Part shown: piece after piece, positions 42,600 through 53,729 of the stretch
Numbering within the stretch: position 1 is the first letter of the stretch
Layout: each line of letters opens with the position of its first letter
DNA from: Sweltsa coloradensis
Taxonomy: Eukaryota > Arthropoda > Insecta > Plecoptera > Chloroperlidae
Assembly: GCA_024449915.1 (NCBI GenBank)
Contig: JAMZAV010004555.1
Span: forward strand, 1 to 64,000
Direction of reading: 5' to 3'
DNA: 64,000 bases
Position numbers and translations under genes: made by a program
The notes under the pieces: generated by a model
The model's input: only the letters and a program-made list of their open reading frames with translations
Told to the model about the DNA's origin: nothing
Database searches by the model: none

Positions 42600-43205
42600 T
42601 TTTTAACTTCTGATTTGAACATAAGTCCATCAGTTCTTGTCTTTGGAATTTGTAAACGGTGACTTTGGAGCCGTCCTCACAACGAAACACATAAACAATA
42701 AAACTAGTTCTGAATCGGTCTTGTTGATTCCGAAATGGTCCACGGGTGTTCGCACTGTCCGTACCACTAATTGCCGTGTTTCATATAAAAATATCGATCT
42801 TTGATGGTCATCGCTCACTCGTCGATTGCGTCGGGTCCTACATGATTGGCTTGGTCGCTTTGGTTTACTGTCCCCCGTTAAAAATCAGTTATATGACTGA
42901 TTGGGTAGACTCTAAATAAGAATTGATTTATTTCATTCATGGCCCGTTACTTCCGAACCCACCAGTAAAGTTCATGTCAGAGCCAGTGTTTGTGCTTGCG
43001 GGAAGAGTGAAGGGACTTACTAGTGTCAGGCGGTCTGGATTTGACGGATATTGTGCCACAAAACAAAACACTGACGAACACGGGTTTCTGAGTGCATAGG
43101 GAAAGATTTTTTGGGTTTTACATGTTCTCCGTAACAAGATGACTTTTGAGTACCCTGCAAACCAGAAGTAGCTTTATGAATTATTAATAACATTATTTTT
43201 TAAAC
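42600..43205. other. No gene recognised
   Basis: Possible body of a SINE headed by the tRNA-like sequence; no second copy is visible in the window. Minus-strand frames at 42630-43137 have no motif. Confidence 0.4.
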
Positions 43206-43210
43206 TAATG

Positions 43211-43425
43211 AAATTTGGAAGATTTGGAAAACTGGTTCACAATTAATAAAATGAAGCTCAACTGTGATAAAACACAAATTTAAAATTTAAAAAAAAAATA
43301 GAAAACCCAGAAATCACAATGACTGATGATTTAAGTGAAATTAAAATGATAGACCAGGCGAAGTTTCTGGGTCAAAACATTGGACCTAAATTGAAATGGC
43401 AATCCCATATCGAAAAATGTTGCTA
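43211..43425 (+). pseudogene. LINE RT C-terminal fragment (CR1-like)
   Basis: The plus strand reads LEDLENWFTINKMKLNCDKT, then DLSEIKMIDQAKFLGQN and KLKWQSHIEK, the segment that follows the FADD box in CR1/Jockey-type RT. It would continue the LINE at 31870-33321 in order and strand, but 10 kb lie between, so it is more safely a separate fragment. Two frame changes. Confidence 0.7.
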
Positions 43426-43519
43426 ATATATATTATTATTATATATATTACCTATACCTAGATACCTTTTAAAATAATGCCCATACCAGTCCTGTATCTA
43501 GGTATTTTATTCTGAATTT

Positions 43520-43805
43520 GTTTTGGATATTGCTTAACGTCTCATATATAATATGCAACTTGGCTAATCGAGTCGAAGGGAGGGACGAAAGGGATGACGT
43601 AGGGGACAAGGGGTGGACAGGACTGCGCTGGTCAGAACCAGCCACAAGCATATGGGGAGGGCAGGGGTTTCCCCCACTTCGTGGTCATCGTCATCTGTGT
43701 CATCGTCAGTATTGTTATTGTCGTCGTCGGGGAGGTAGTCGAAGGGTTGAGGAAAGTTACCCGACGACAACCCAGAGTTTGCCATTAGCTTCAGGGAGTA
43801 TCTCC
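43520..43805 (-). mobile_element. R1 copy
   Basis: Tail at 43523-43545 with an ATATATAATATGCAAC variant, ending in CCATTAGCTTCAGGGAGTAT. Diverged by substitutions. Confidence 0.85.
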
Positions 43806-44080
43806 GTTCGTATTCAAGAACATTTAACTTGGCAGTGGAATATGGAGAAACGTCATCAGCACTCGCTAATATGCGAAAATAAGAACACCTTTAACACCCA
43901 CAAGAATTGGTTTTAAAGAACCCGAATACTAGCTAAACTTGAACATCTTGCGCCTTGTATTATTCAAGAGGCAATCAAAATTGATAGTCCATCAAGTATG
44001 AATAAACGAGATGACGGAAAACGATGCTAGGTGGTTGGAAACCTCGTTTCAAGTATTGCATGTTACTCATCCTGTACTAC
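43806..44080 (+). pseudogene. Fragment resembling the C-terminal region of Penelope-like elements
   Basis: The plus strand reads LICENKNTFNTHKNWF, stop, RTRILAKLEHLAPCIIQEAI, then IDSPSSMNKRDDG. The pattern F..(T/R)RIL....H..P(R)IIREAIEI....N..N(R/Q)DDG is what I recall downstream of RT in Penelope-type and related GIY-YIG retroelements. No RT part is adjacent. Short and broken by a stop. Confidence 0.5.
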
Positions 44081-44830
44081 CGACTAGTATGAATAATACA
44101 TCTCAAAATGTAAGTGATATAGCAGTAGCTAGTAATGTTGGCCCTATAACTAGGAGCTAAATACTATAGAATAGTATTAAAATTTAACGAGCAAGTGATT
44201 CTCTATAGATTTTAGGTATTTTAGCTAAATATTTTGCTAGCGTCGACGCCGATTCTTGTTGTTGTCATCAAATGATTATGATAAACAACAAAAAAATAAA
44301 AAATTTAAAAAGAAATAATTTCAAAATATCATAACTGGCTCAACAAACCTCTGCCATCCTTTTTTTCATAAGAATATTTTTTTTTCTAATTGCCTCTCAT
44401 TATGCCCTTTTCTTTACAATTTTCGAACTTTTTGACACTATCCGTTCATTTATTTTCTTTGCAAGCTTTTTTGTTTTTTTTTCCTTTCACAAGGTTATTA
44501 TATTGAAAATATCAAAAAGTCAAAACTGAGAATTAAAAAACCCTAGAAAACAGGTAAAAACCCTTTGAAAACACCCTGAATTTCTCTTCAGTACTTAACA
44601 TGTTGAAAAAATAATCATACTAAATTTGGTTTAAAAACAATAAAATAAAACTTTTATGATGACCATCCCAAAGAGTGTAGCATGGCTCCCCGCCTTCATT
44701 GATTCCGCAACGGCATGGGATTGGGATCGTCCTTTTCACCCATCATCCCACTTCTTTGAGTACCCCTAAGTGCTTTTATATGAGGGGTTTAGCAACAAAC
44801 ATCAAAACTTTTTACCTGGGCCTACCTCTA
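44081..44830. other. AT-rich interval, no gene recognised
   Basis: Poly-A/T-rich; a frame at 44699-44884 has no motif. Confidence 0.5.
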
Positions 44831-44834
44831 TCTT

Positions 44835-45475
44835 TTTTTGGATTGGATATTGTTTTAAAGCCCCATATTTATCAATTTGGCTAATCGATACAAAGGAAGG
44901 GAGAAAGGGGGATGACGCGGGGAACCAAAGGGTTGACGGGCCCTGGCGGTCGAACCAGCCACAAGCATTTGGGGGGGGCAGGGGTTCCTACACGTGTGGT
45001 CGTCCCGTCTGTGTATCATCCGCCCGTGTTGTCTTTGTCGTCGCCTGGGGAAAGGGTGTTAAGAAAAGGGGGTTCCCCCACGACGACCAAGCTCGCCATT
45101 GTTTCAGGGAGTGAAACTTCCCATTTACGGGCCCAAAACCGCGAGAAGGTGTTGAGTTTCGCCCCCTCCAACCAAGTAAAACAATTTCTATAAGTGGAGT
45201 TTTCCAAAATGTATACTTTTTCCAAGGGGGGGACCGTAACGGGGGACGCGGGGGGACAAGGAGTGGACAGGGCTGTCTGGCGAACCAGCCACAAAAACGT
45301 ATGGGGAAGGTCAGGGGTTCCCCAGTCATGGTCGTCCCTCTGGTCATCACTGTCCTGTTGTCATTGTCGTCGCCGTCGGAGAGGTATTCAAAGGGAAAAG
45401 GAAAATTCCCTGCGAGATCCCGACTCGACATTTTTTTCAGGGGTGAACCCCCCTACTAACGGGGCCAAACCCCCC
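44835..45475 (-). mobile_element. R1 copy followed by R1b copy, both with many small indels
   Basis: 44835-45155 has the standard tail; 45160-45475 has the alternative tail (AAAACAATTTCTATAAGTGG, CTTTTTCCAAGGGG). Compared with copies at 18-42 kb, bases are missing inside short runs and G/C homopolymers are lengthened. Confidence 0.8.
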
Positions 45476-45489
45476 CAAAAAAAAAAGGG

Positions 45490-46060
45490 ACGCGTGTTAA
45501 ACGACATTCCTTTTCTCACTCTGATTTCATCAAAAAAACTTTCCAAAAATCAACCGCGCAGTCGCACGGGGAAAAACACAGAAACACTTGGTCAATGAAC
45601 TCTTCCCCTTTTAAGCAAGAGAGAATAAAGTGAAATAAAAATTTCAAACTGGCCGAACAGACAACCCTGAAATTAAAAAACACTAAACAAAACGATGCTG
45701 GGCAAAAACAGCAAAACTTCCAATACAAAAACATTCCCATTCAAATCGACTCATGGTTCTGTGGGAAAGGGGAAAAGAACAGACCGAGAGAAAATTTCTT
45801 TACCCCAAAAAGAACATTAACTGACTGGGAGAAAAGAGGCGAGGGGGCACTTCTCCTTGAGTTTCTTGGCCGTGTTGGTTATGGTGAGGGGTCGTGGGGG
45901 GGATCCGATCACGCGCCAATCCTTTTTTTTCGGGGGCCTTCCCGGGGGGCAGGTCTACAGACTTTCCAAAATATTAACAGGAAAAATTTTTGTGCATCGT
46001 CGGGTTGGGGCCGAAAACCCAATAAAGAAACGAAAATTAAAAAAAGTTTCAAAGTCAAAC
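45490..46060. repeat. Repeat family R3, copy 2 (degraded)
   Basis: Shares AACACTAAACAAAACGATGC, AAAAGAACAGACCGAGAG, GGTTATGGTGAGGGGTCGTG and CACGCGCCAATCC with 35880-36400. Homopolymer runs are altered. Confidence 0.65.
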
Positions 46061-47344
46061 CCACTCCTTTATATTAATTAATAATGTTCTTTAGGGCACT
46101 CAGATAGTTATCTGTCCAGAAAAGGTTTAAAAGGTCTTTTTTAAAATATTTTTTGGGATTTAAATTTGGGTTTTAAAAATTATTAAAACGCTTTACATTT
46201 GAAAGAATTTAAAACATGTCGGGTTTTTGGGAATTTATGTAAAAATTTTTTTTTGGGTGACTCCGGCAGTGCGATCTGAAAACTTGTAGAAACGATTTTT
46301 TAAAAAAGTCATGGCTCTCTTCGTTATCTAAATTCTTGACAACTATCTAAAGTCCGACCAGAAACTCGTGACATCACTTCTCTATAGACAACGAAACTAC
46401 AGTGAAAAATATTTAGCGTGAGCAAAGGGAATCGCGTTACGAGTTGTCACCATAAAAAGCTAAATTTTAAAAATGGCGGATTTGTTTCTATCATACCGCC
46501 TCAGCTCTTTTTATTTAAACAATAAAATGATCACTTTAGATGTTATTTTTTACACGTAGAAACTAAAAAGGTAGCGAAAAATAATAAACTATCTAGTTCA
46601 ATACTTTAAAAAAAAATTTTAAAAATTGCTCTTTTGTCGTAGGCGTAGTTAGGCCTAGCCCATCTTGCGTAGCTTACCATGAAGGCTAGAAAAAGGACTC
46701 TTGTCCACCGTGTGGGCCCTAGCAGCTCCCCCTACAAAAATGAAATTTTAAAAAAAGACTATTTTGAATTTCCCTCCTCTTGGCAAGCTGCTATACAGCC
46801 TTCCGATTTTCCACCGTCAGGCGTGTACCCTACTTTTGGGCCCTGCTAACAACCAAACCTTCTTACATTGGTGGGTGACGTCCTGCAAACACTGCGCTAG
46901 GGGCCTAGGGCCCAGGCGTAGTAAGCCCCTATTTTTTTCTGTAGGGCCAAATTTTACGACAGTCATATCCAGTTTGGCCTATCAATTTAAGCCCGGCAGG
47001 TGGATGTAGTTAAATGTACAGTAGGAATAGGGGTTTTGATGCTTCCCTAGATGGGGCTCCTCTAACTTACTTTTCGCATTAGTATTGGGTTCTAGGGTTT
47101 GGGTGAGGCATGCCGACACCAAAAGGATGGTCTAGGCCTACAAATCCCTTTTGCCCGCAGTTAATTTCATGTCACCCCTATGAAAGCCAGTGGGTGCTGT
47201 TCTCATATTGCGATATATGTTTTGTGAGAGCGATGGGTAGTGCTGTCTTTTGTAAAAAAAACTGAGAAGGATTGGCCTAGCTAGGCTCCTAACTAATCAT
47301 CACTTTCAAACTATCTACAGTCCCCCTAGTCTGTGGGCCCCTTA

Positions 47345-47470
47345 TCTTGCTCAGAAACTTATCCCAAGCCTTGCCCCACAGTTCATTTTCGACAAACCCA
47401 GCCGTGAGCAAGGATCAAACTTCGGACCGCACGAAAAAACCTTTATGATCCACTACGGACAGCTTTTCTC
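47345..47470 (-). ncRNA. Possible tRNA-derived SINE head
   Basis: On the minus strand, TCCGTAGTGGATCATAAAGG followed by AAGTTTGATCCTTGCTCACG resembles a decayed A box and B box (GTTTGATCC) at roughly tRNA spacing. No second copy is seen in the window. Confidence 0.3.
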
Positions 47471-48954
47471 TGTCCGGGTACACTAAAGAACTCTACCTAC
47501 TCAATAAACAAAAACTAAACCGTACTTTAAATTAAAGGACCAATATGACAACCCGGTTCGAAAACCCGGGCTGAGAAAAAATGATTTAATTTTAAAATTT
47601 TTCCAACTATTTTAAAATCGGGAATACTTGGTAACAATTTTACCTTCCATATTTAATGCTAAAAAAGGTACCGTGGGTGATTGGCAGAAAAACCCCTGAG
47701 TGAAGGGTGCTAAATAATGCAGTTTTAACTTTTCAACATATGTAGTTTATGTTTAACCTATGTGTAGTAACATTTTTTTAAAAATATGTCCCCACCTAGG
47801 CCTTGTACAGAAAGTATAGGCTTGACAGATCTACAGAGACGGACCTAGGTAGGCCTCTGTATTAGGTAGGCCCTCTTTATATTTTTCTTGGTGTATTTTT
47901 TAATATTATTGTAAAAACGAACATTTTTATTGATTTTAACAAAGACACTATTTGATTTTTTAGTACCCGCAAAAGGTCCATGCTTATAAAATATAAAAAT
48001 AAGCACAATTTTTCTCTAGACCCCAAAAAAGTAGCTAGTTATGTAGGGCCCCAACTTTCTAATAAAAACTGCATCATTACATTTTGCTCCTTTTTTTCCC
48101 CTTTCAACCATATTTATCTTCTTTTGTTGGGTACCACATTAATCAATAGGTATTAAAAATTATTTAAAAAAAACCCCCTCCCCTAATTTAAAAATGTAAA
48201 TTCTGTCCTTCACAAGGAGTGAAACCAAAATTTTTATAAAAATGTAATTCTTACCCAAATTTTAAATTTCATTTCAGAAAAAAACTACACAAAATTGTTG
48301 TGTAGGCCCAAATGATAAAAGAAGAGGCATTATATTTATACTCTGAGGGACTTGTGGAGATGTTTCATGTACAACACACATGCTAATTATTTTGAATTTT
48401 AAAAAAAAAATGCCTTGTTTCGTAGAATTAGTTTCAACATTTCCCTTATAAAAAATGTAAAAAGACAATTTTTTTTTTTTTACCTTTTATGCTTGCTCAG
48501 ACCCAAATTGGAAACAATTATGTAGTTTGTCTGAGAAAATGCCCTTACCCATCAAATGCGAATCCTATATTTGAAAACATTTTGACCCACTGGGATGCTT
48601 TTTTGTTAATTTGGCCCACCTATCTGTGTTAATTTATCCTTCCTAGTATACCTTCCCAAAAAGGGGCTAATAGAAAATGGCCAAACAAAATATCCAAGGG
48701 AAAATCTTTTCTACAAGTTTTAGGGTTTTAAGGGATGGCAATTGTAATTTTTGTCTTGGAAAACGAAATATAACTTTGCATACAAACATAGGGGTTTTTT
48801 GCAAAAAACCTACTTCTTTCTACACCAATTAAACATACCTAATAAAATAAACTTTTCTCTGGATGGGCAGGGATTTATAAAACTTGAAAAATCAGTTTGG
48901 GTTGTAAATTTTAACGGGGTACTATTATGCAATGATAAAAATAATACACAGACG

Positions 48955-49185
48955 TTTTTTTTTTACTTTTTTTAATTTTATTTATAGTTTTATTATTATT
49001 TTATTATTATTATTATATTATTTTATTATTTATTATTATTATTATTATTATTTTATTGTGTATTCATACAAAATCGGCAAACCGGGGCTATTTTTAAATT
49101 ATTATTATTTATTATTATTATTATATTATTATTTTTATTATTATTTTATTATTTTTTTATTTTTATTATATTTTTATCATTTTTT
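48955..49185 (+). repeat. (TTA)n microsatellite, interrupted
   Basis: Long runs of TTATTATTA broken at 49060-49095. It yields a low-complexity frame of Tyr/Leu/Phe/Ile that is not a gene. Confidence 0.9.
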
Positions 49186-49984
49186 TACGAGGGTCGATAT
49201 GAATTTTCGTCATGTTGGTACGTATTTGAATTTTCCGCTTTTTTCATTTTTTCACTGCCTGCAATTTTTTATTTTCGATTTAACGCTGTAACATGCTGTG
49301 AAGGGACGATAATTTTTCGACGTACAAAAAATATGTACGTCGATAATTTTATCTACGTCGATAAAAAGTTTTTGTAAAATCGTTTTTTATAGAAACGTTT
49401 TTGCTATGTAGTTTCGTGATCGCAAAAATTATCATTGAGCTAAGATAAAGATAAATCGTTTTCTACGTTATCTCTGGAGTTTTACGTGATCGCACTGGGG
49501 TGAGTCCTTTTAGGGCTCATAAAGCTATCTAATACCTGGATGATCACTCTAATATTTGCAAAAAACGTTTCGCTCCACTCCATTTTAAAAAACATCGCTG
49601 GCCAAAACCCACAAAACCAAACTGATTACCAACCTATCTAATTTTTAAAACCAGGGATTGATTTTTAAAAAACTTACCCCCCAGTCTCAAGATCAAAGCT
49701 TTGCTGAAAACGTCGCCGATAAAAAAATTTAATATTAAATTTGAGGGATTCTACAGGTAATAATTTGGGAAAGTACTACCAGAAAAATGCTAAGCCATTA
49801 TAATATTTGGAAAACCAGCGTGATACAGTGGTGTAGACAAGCGACGATTTTTCGTGACGAATCTCCATAACAATGAAAGGGAAAAAATATGCGATAGTTA
49901 ACAGAAGTTTAGGATGTTTTTCCCCGGGAAAACCAAGAAAAAATATGATTCTGGGGTTTTAAAATTGTCTTTTTTATACGACGA

Positions 49985-50410
49985 TTGATTGTTTGGGATA
50001 TTGCTTACGTCTCATATTTATGCAATTTGGGCTAATCGGACGAAGGGGGGGACGAAAAGGGATGCCGGGGGGAAAAGGGGTGGCACCCAGTGCTGGTCAA
50101 AACCAGCCACAAGCGTTAGGGGGAACGCAGGGGTTCCCCCACGCCATGGTCGTCTCCGTCTGTTCATTCGTCCGTGTTGCCATTGTTGTCGCCGTCGGGG
50201 AAGTAGTCAAAGGGAAGGGGAAAGTTCCCCGACGATGACCCAGTTTGATTGGATATTGCTTAACGTCTCATATTTATGCAATTTGGCTAATCAAGACGAC
50301 AGGAGGGACGTAAAGGGAGGACTCGGGCAGAGCTCGCTAATAATTTCAGGAAGAAAAACTCCCCTTATCAGGGGCCAAACTAAGAGAAGGTTGCGAGTTG
50401 GAATTTGTTG
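49985..50410 (-). mobile_element. R1 copy split by a second R1 tail insertion
   Basis: The body 49985-50243 ends at GACGATGACCCAG. A new tail (GATTGGATATTGCTTAACGT, 50245-50335) then intervenes, after which AGAGCTCGCTAATAATTTCA resumes the first copy, so one R1 inserted into another at CCCAG|AGCTCG. Confidence 0.8.
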
Positions 50411-50739
50411 GCCCTTCACAGATATGCAACAACAAATATCACTTGCTAGGGGAAGCAGCCTACTCTATCCGAAAGTGGTTGTTAGCCCCATTCAGGGATT
50501 ATGGTAACTTGACAAATGCCCAACAGAGACTCCAACTACGAGCTATCAGCAACCAGAGTACTTAGGCCTATAGAAAACGCATTTGGGAATTTTTAAAGGC
50601 TTGCTTTTGAAAAAAAATTATAACAGACTTTCATTGTGTTGACCAACCACAAATTTTTATTCTCTCTTGCTGTGACTGCACAATTATGTATTGATAATGA
50701 CAGGGGATGAACAATTCATGATGAGGCACAACACAACAC

Positions 50740-51290
50740 TGAAATGACGAGCGTTTTTAAAGAAAAACAGGCCAAAATAAAGAGGAACAAAACCTTCCGT
50801 AGGGACAGACCCTACTGAATGAACAAACTGAACAGAAATTTTTCCCAGGACAAGACAGAAAAAACTTTTTCAAACAACACTTCGCGTAATAAAGCTGCTC
50901 CTTACTGTGAAGGCTGTGATAAAACAAACGAAGAACAACAAAAACCCCAATCCCCCTCAAACAAAAACAACAGACTGACTCCAGGAGGGGGGCCCCCTCC
51001 TTCTCTAGCTGTCAGTGACCAGGAAAAAAAAAAAACCCCACCCAAACGCGGGGGCGTGGGCTTAGGTGTGGCTTCTCTATGCGTGCAGGGCCCTGTTTGG
51101 TCAGGGTGCGGTGGTGGGGTGGCCACACGATGCGCGCGCCGACCTTTTGTCCAGTATTTGGGATTTGGCAATGTACGCTACAGCCCTTTTTCTAAAACAT
51201 CGACGGCTAAAATTATTTGTTATTATCTTCATTTTTATTAGTGCATCGTATGTTTGGGCCTGAGCACTGACTAAATTTACGAATTGACGA
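50740..51290. repeat. Repeat family R3, copy 3
   Basis: CAGGGTGCGGTGGTGGGGTG, CACGATGCGCGCGCCGACCT and AATGTACGCTACAG align with 36195-36285. Frames on both strands (50819-51263) lack conserved motifs. Confidence 0.7.
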
Positions 51291-51499
51291 GATTTTCAAA
51301 GTAATCCATTCTTATTATGTAAGTTAGTAAGGTAATGCTGTTTTAAAACACTCGATGGATTTTTGTGCCAGAAAAAATTTTGTTTGGTCTTTTTAAAAAT
51401 GTATTTTTCGATTAAAAAAATCTTTTTTAATTTTTTAGAAATTTAAAAACTTGTTTTGGTTGGAACTTCTGATAATTTCTTTCCGGGACTCCTCATCAT

Positions 51500-51860
51500 G
51501 ATTTGCAAAGCTGACTCCCCTTTTCGCCGCACTCACCACTGGACAACTGGCAAAAAAGTTTTTTTTAAACTAAAAATACTTACAATATAAAAAAAGGGGA
51601 AATTTTTTGAGAAATTTGATTCCTTTTTAAAAATTAAAAAATTATTTCCGGGCTAAAAAAAATAAAAATGGGGATGAATTATTTTTTTTTTTGGGATGAG
51701 CGAAGCGAAAACTTCAATTTCACTGAACCAAAAAATTTTTGCTGTTTTTTTTTTTTTGGTTTGTTTTTCGTCTGTTTTTCGCATCTAGGGGGAAAACGGC
51801 TAGGACCTTGATAAAAATTTAAAGGGGGTTTTAAAAATCTCTGAACTTAGGGGTTTTTTT
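51500..51860. repeat. Mosaic of foldback unit and hairpin-element fragments
   Basis: 51510-51670 resembles one inverted unit of the 5846-10625 foldback (CGCCGCACTCACCACTGGAC, ATTATTTCCGGGC). 51695-51860 resembles 39490-39650 of the hairpin element (GAGCGAAGCGAAAAC, TTTTTCGTCTGTTTTTCGCA, AATCTCTGAACTTAGG). Both pieces are degraded and directly adjacent. Confidence 0.6.
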
Positions 51861-51884
51861 GGGGGGGGGATTTTGCATAACGCC

Positions 51885-52245
51885 CAAATTTTTTGCAATT
51901 TGGGGCTAATCGAGCGAAGGGAGGACGTAAGGGTGCACGGGGGGACAAGGGGGGACGGCCTTGCGGTCAGAACCACCACAACGTATGGGGGGGCAGGGGG
52001 TTCCCCCACGTCGTATGATTCCGTCTGTGTCATCATCCGTCCGTTTGTTTTTGTCGTCCCCCGTCGGGAGGTATAAAAGGAAGGGGGTTTCCCCGACGAC
52101 GCCCCCGAGCTCGCCATTAGTTTCGGGTAAAAAAACCCCCCTAATCAGGGGGAAAACCACGAGAAGGTTGCGAGTTGGATGATGGGATGGGAAATTGCTT
52201 TACTCCAATTTATGCAACGTAAAGCAATACCCCATCCCATCCCCA
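51885..52245 (-). mobile_element. R1 copy followed by an inverted tail pair
   Basis: The R1 body 51900-52180 has many missing bases. At 52182-52245, GGGATGGGAAATTGCTTTAC is mirrored by GTAAAGCAATACCCCATCCC, a near-perfect ~25-bp inverted repeat built from the R1 tail. Confidence 0.7.
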
Positions 52246-53636
52246 AACTCGAAAACCTTTCGGGGTTTTGGGCCCAAATTTTAGGGCCCCGCCCTATTCG
52301 TTCTTACGACTCATGAAATTGTAATCAAAATTTTTTTAAAGGGGACGTTCTTTATCGTTTGATATTTTTTGTTGTTTGCTCTTTAGTAAAAAGTTGTGAG
52401 AACTTTTAATTCTTATATTAATTTTTAGTTTTATTTTAAAAATTTTAAACATTTTTTTTTAAAGTTTTTAAATATTTATCTATAAAAAGCCAGAAAGGAT
52501 GTCTTAAAATGTACTGGGAAAACGCCAAAGTCTTCTAAGCAGTGAGTCCCCATGTTTTTGGGCATCCAGTACTTTCCCATTTTTTCCCCCTACCAAAGGC
52601 CCCCCCTGTCTACACGGGCTAGAGGGGCGCTTATGGCCACGTTGACGCGCCCTTTTACTTTTCTAACAATAAATTTGGCGTTTTCACTATCTAGTTGACT
52701 AAGGCGCCTTTATACCCAAAATGTGGGGACCGGGGTAAATCCCCTGGCGGAAAAGATTTAGAATTTTTGGATTGTTTTTTTAAAATTTATTAAACATGTT
52801 TTAAAATGCATAAACGCTGTGTCTATCATTTGGAAAAATATATGGAACACGTAGCCGAACGAAATACGTAAAAATTTGAAAGGGGGTTTATTCAACTCCC
52901 AGCTCTATATGGGGGTCCTTCAGCGTGCACGATTTTGCATTTCACACCGGCAAAATAATAAAAAAAAAAAAATTTTTTCAAAAACAAACCCCAGTCTTTT
53001 TAAATAATTCCTACCCAAAAGCACTTTTTTTAAAATTTTTATTTTTTCTTGTAGGTTTAAATCGCAAGAACTAGTTTTTTTTCTTTACTTTTTCTCAGAA
53101 AAACCGTACCGGATGATTTTTTTTAAATTTCTGCAATCTGTTTCAGAGATTCGGTGATTTTTTTTGTACAGACACACTACAAACACGAAGTGACGATTTT
53201 CTTGAATGGTGTCCTCAGTAATTTTTGGGTATTTTTTTCTTGTACATCCGTGTGTTATTTTTTTTTTTAATGCCTAGGCTTCGCAGTGCTGCAGTGATTA
53301 CCTGACGGTAGTGTTTACGGCACCTTTTGAATGCCAATTATTCCTTCACAATTCACCCATCCTAAAGGGGTGTCACAAACATCTATTATTACAAAACGCT
53401 GCTTATACTTTGAGCCAAAAAAATCCCGTGCGATGACCCCCACGTGAGAACTGTGGGCAGTGGCAGTGTGCAATAAACTCTAGCGCATAAAGGTGTGTGC
53501 GTGAAACCCTCTCGCCACGTTAAACTACGTGGTACTCTCTCATAACTTCCGCCTCTTCTGGGCAAACTCACGGGTTTTATTTATATTTTATTATAATCAT
53601 TTCTCTCGTACGTTTTTAGTCTAAGCTATAACATTT
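52246..53636. other. No gene recognised
   Basis: AT-rich with long T and A runs to about 53280. From 53400 the composition becomes balanced and CpG-containing, leading into the possible exon at 53637. Confidence 0.45.
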
Positions 53637-53729
53637 ATGCCGCTTTACGCGCCCCCTGCTGCCCCACGCAGTCGCATGCTTGTGCTCTCGTCACCCGCGT
53701 CAGTATCCACCAACAACACGTCCAACCAG
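53637..53729 (+). CDS. Possible first coding exon of an unknown gene
   Basis: ATG opens 31 codons (MPLYAPPAAPRSRMLVLSSP and on to TNNTSNQ) that end exactly at CAG|GTATGT, a strong 5' splice-site match. The 230 bp upstream are less AT-rich than the neighbourhood and contain several CpGs, as a first exon might. No downstream exon was identified and the family is unknown. Chance cannot be excluded. Confidence 0.3.

Larger units (their letters stand above)
46257..49508. mobile_element. Candidate element with short inverted ends (GACTC-CC-CAGTGCGATC)
   Basis: The left end reads GTGACTCCGGCAGTGCGATC (46257-46276). The right end, inverted, reads GGACTCACCCCAGTGCGATC (from 49508). The match covers about 20 bases with gaps. 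CAG-type starts are known from hAT elements, but I see no transposase inside and no clear target duplication. The interior is AT-rich with a TTA microsatellite and a possible tRNA-derived head. Weak. Confidence 0.3.

Noticed and set aside
31870..43425. CR1-like RT at 31870-33321 and thumb at 43211-43425 as one LINE split by 10 kb
   Set aside because: Strand and order fit, but no shared boundary or target duplication shows that the intervening 10 kb is an insertion.
48932..49291. 119-codon frame rich in Tyr, Phe, Leu and Ile
   Set aside because: Produced by the TTA microsatellite.
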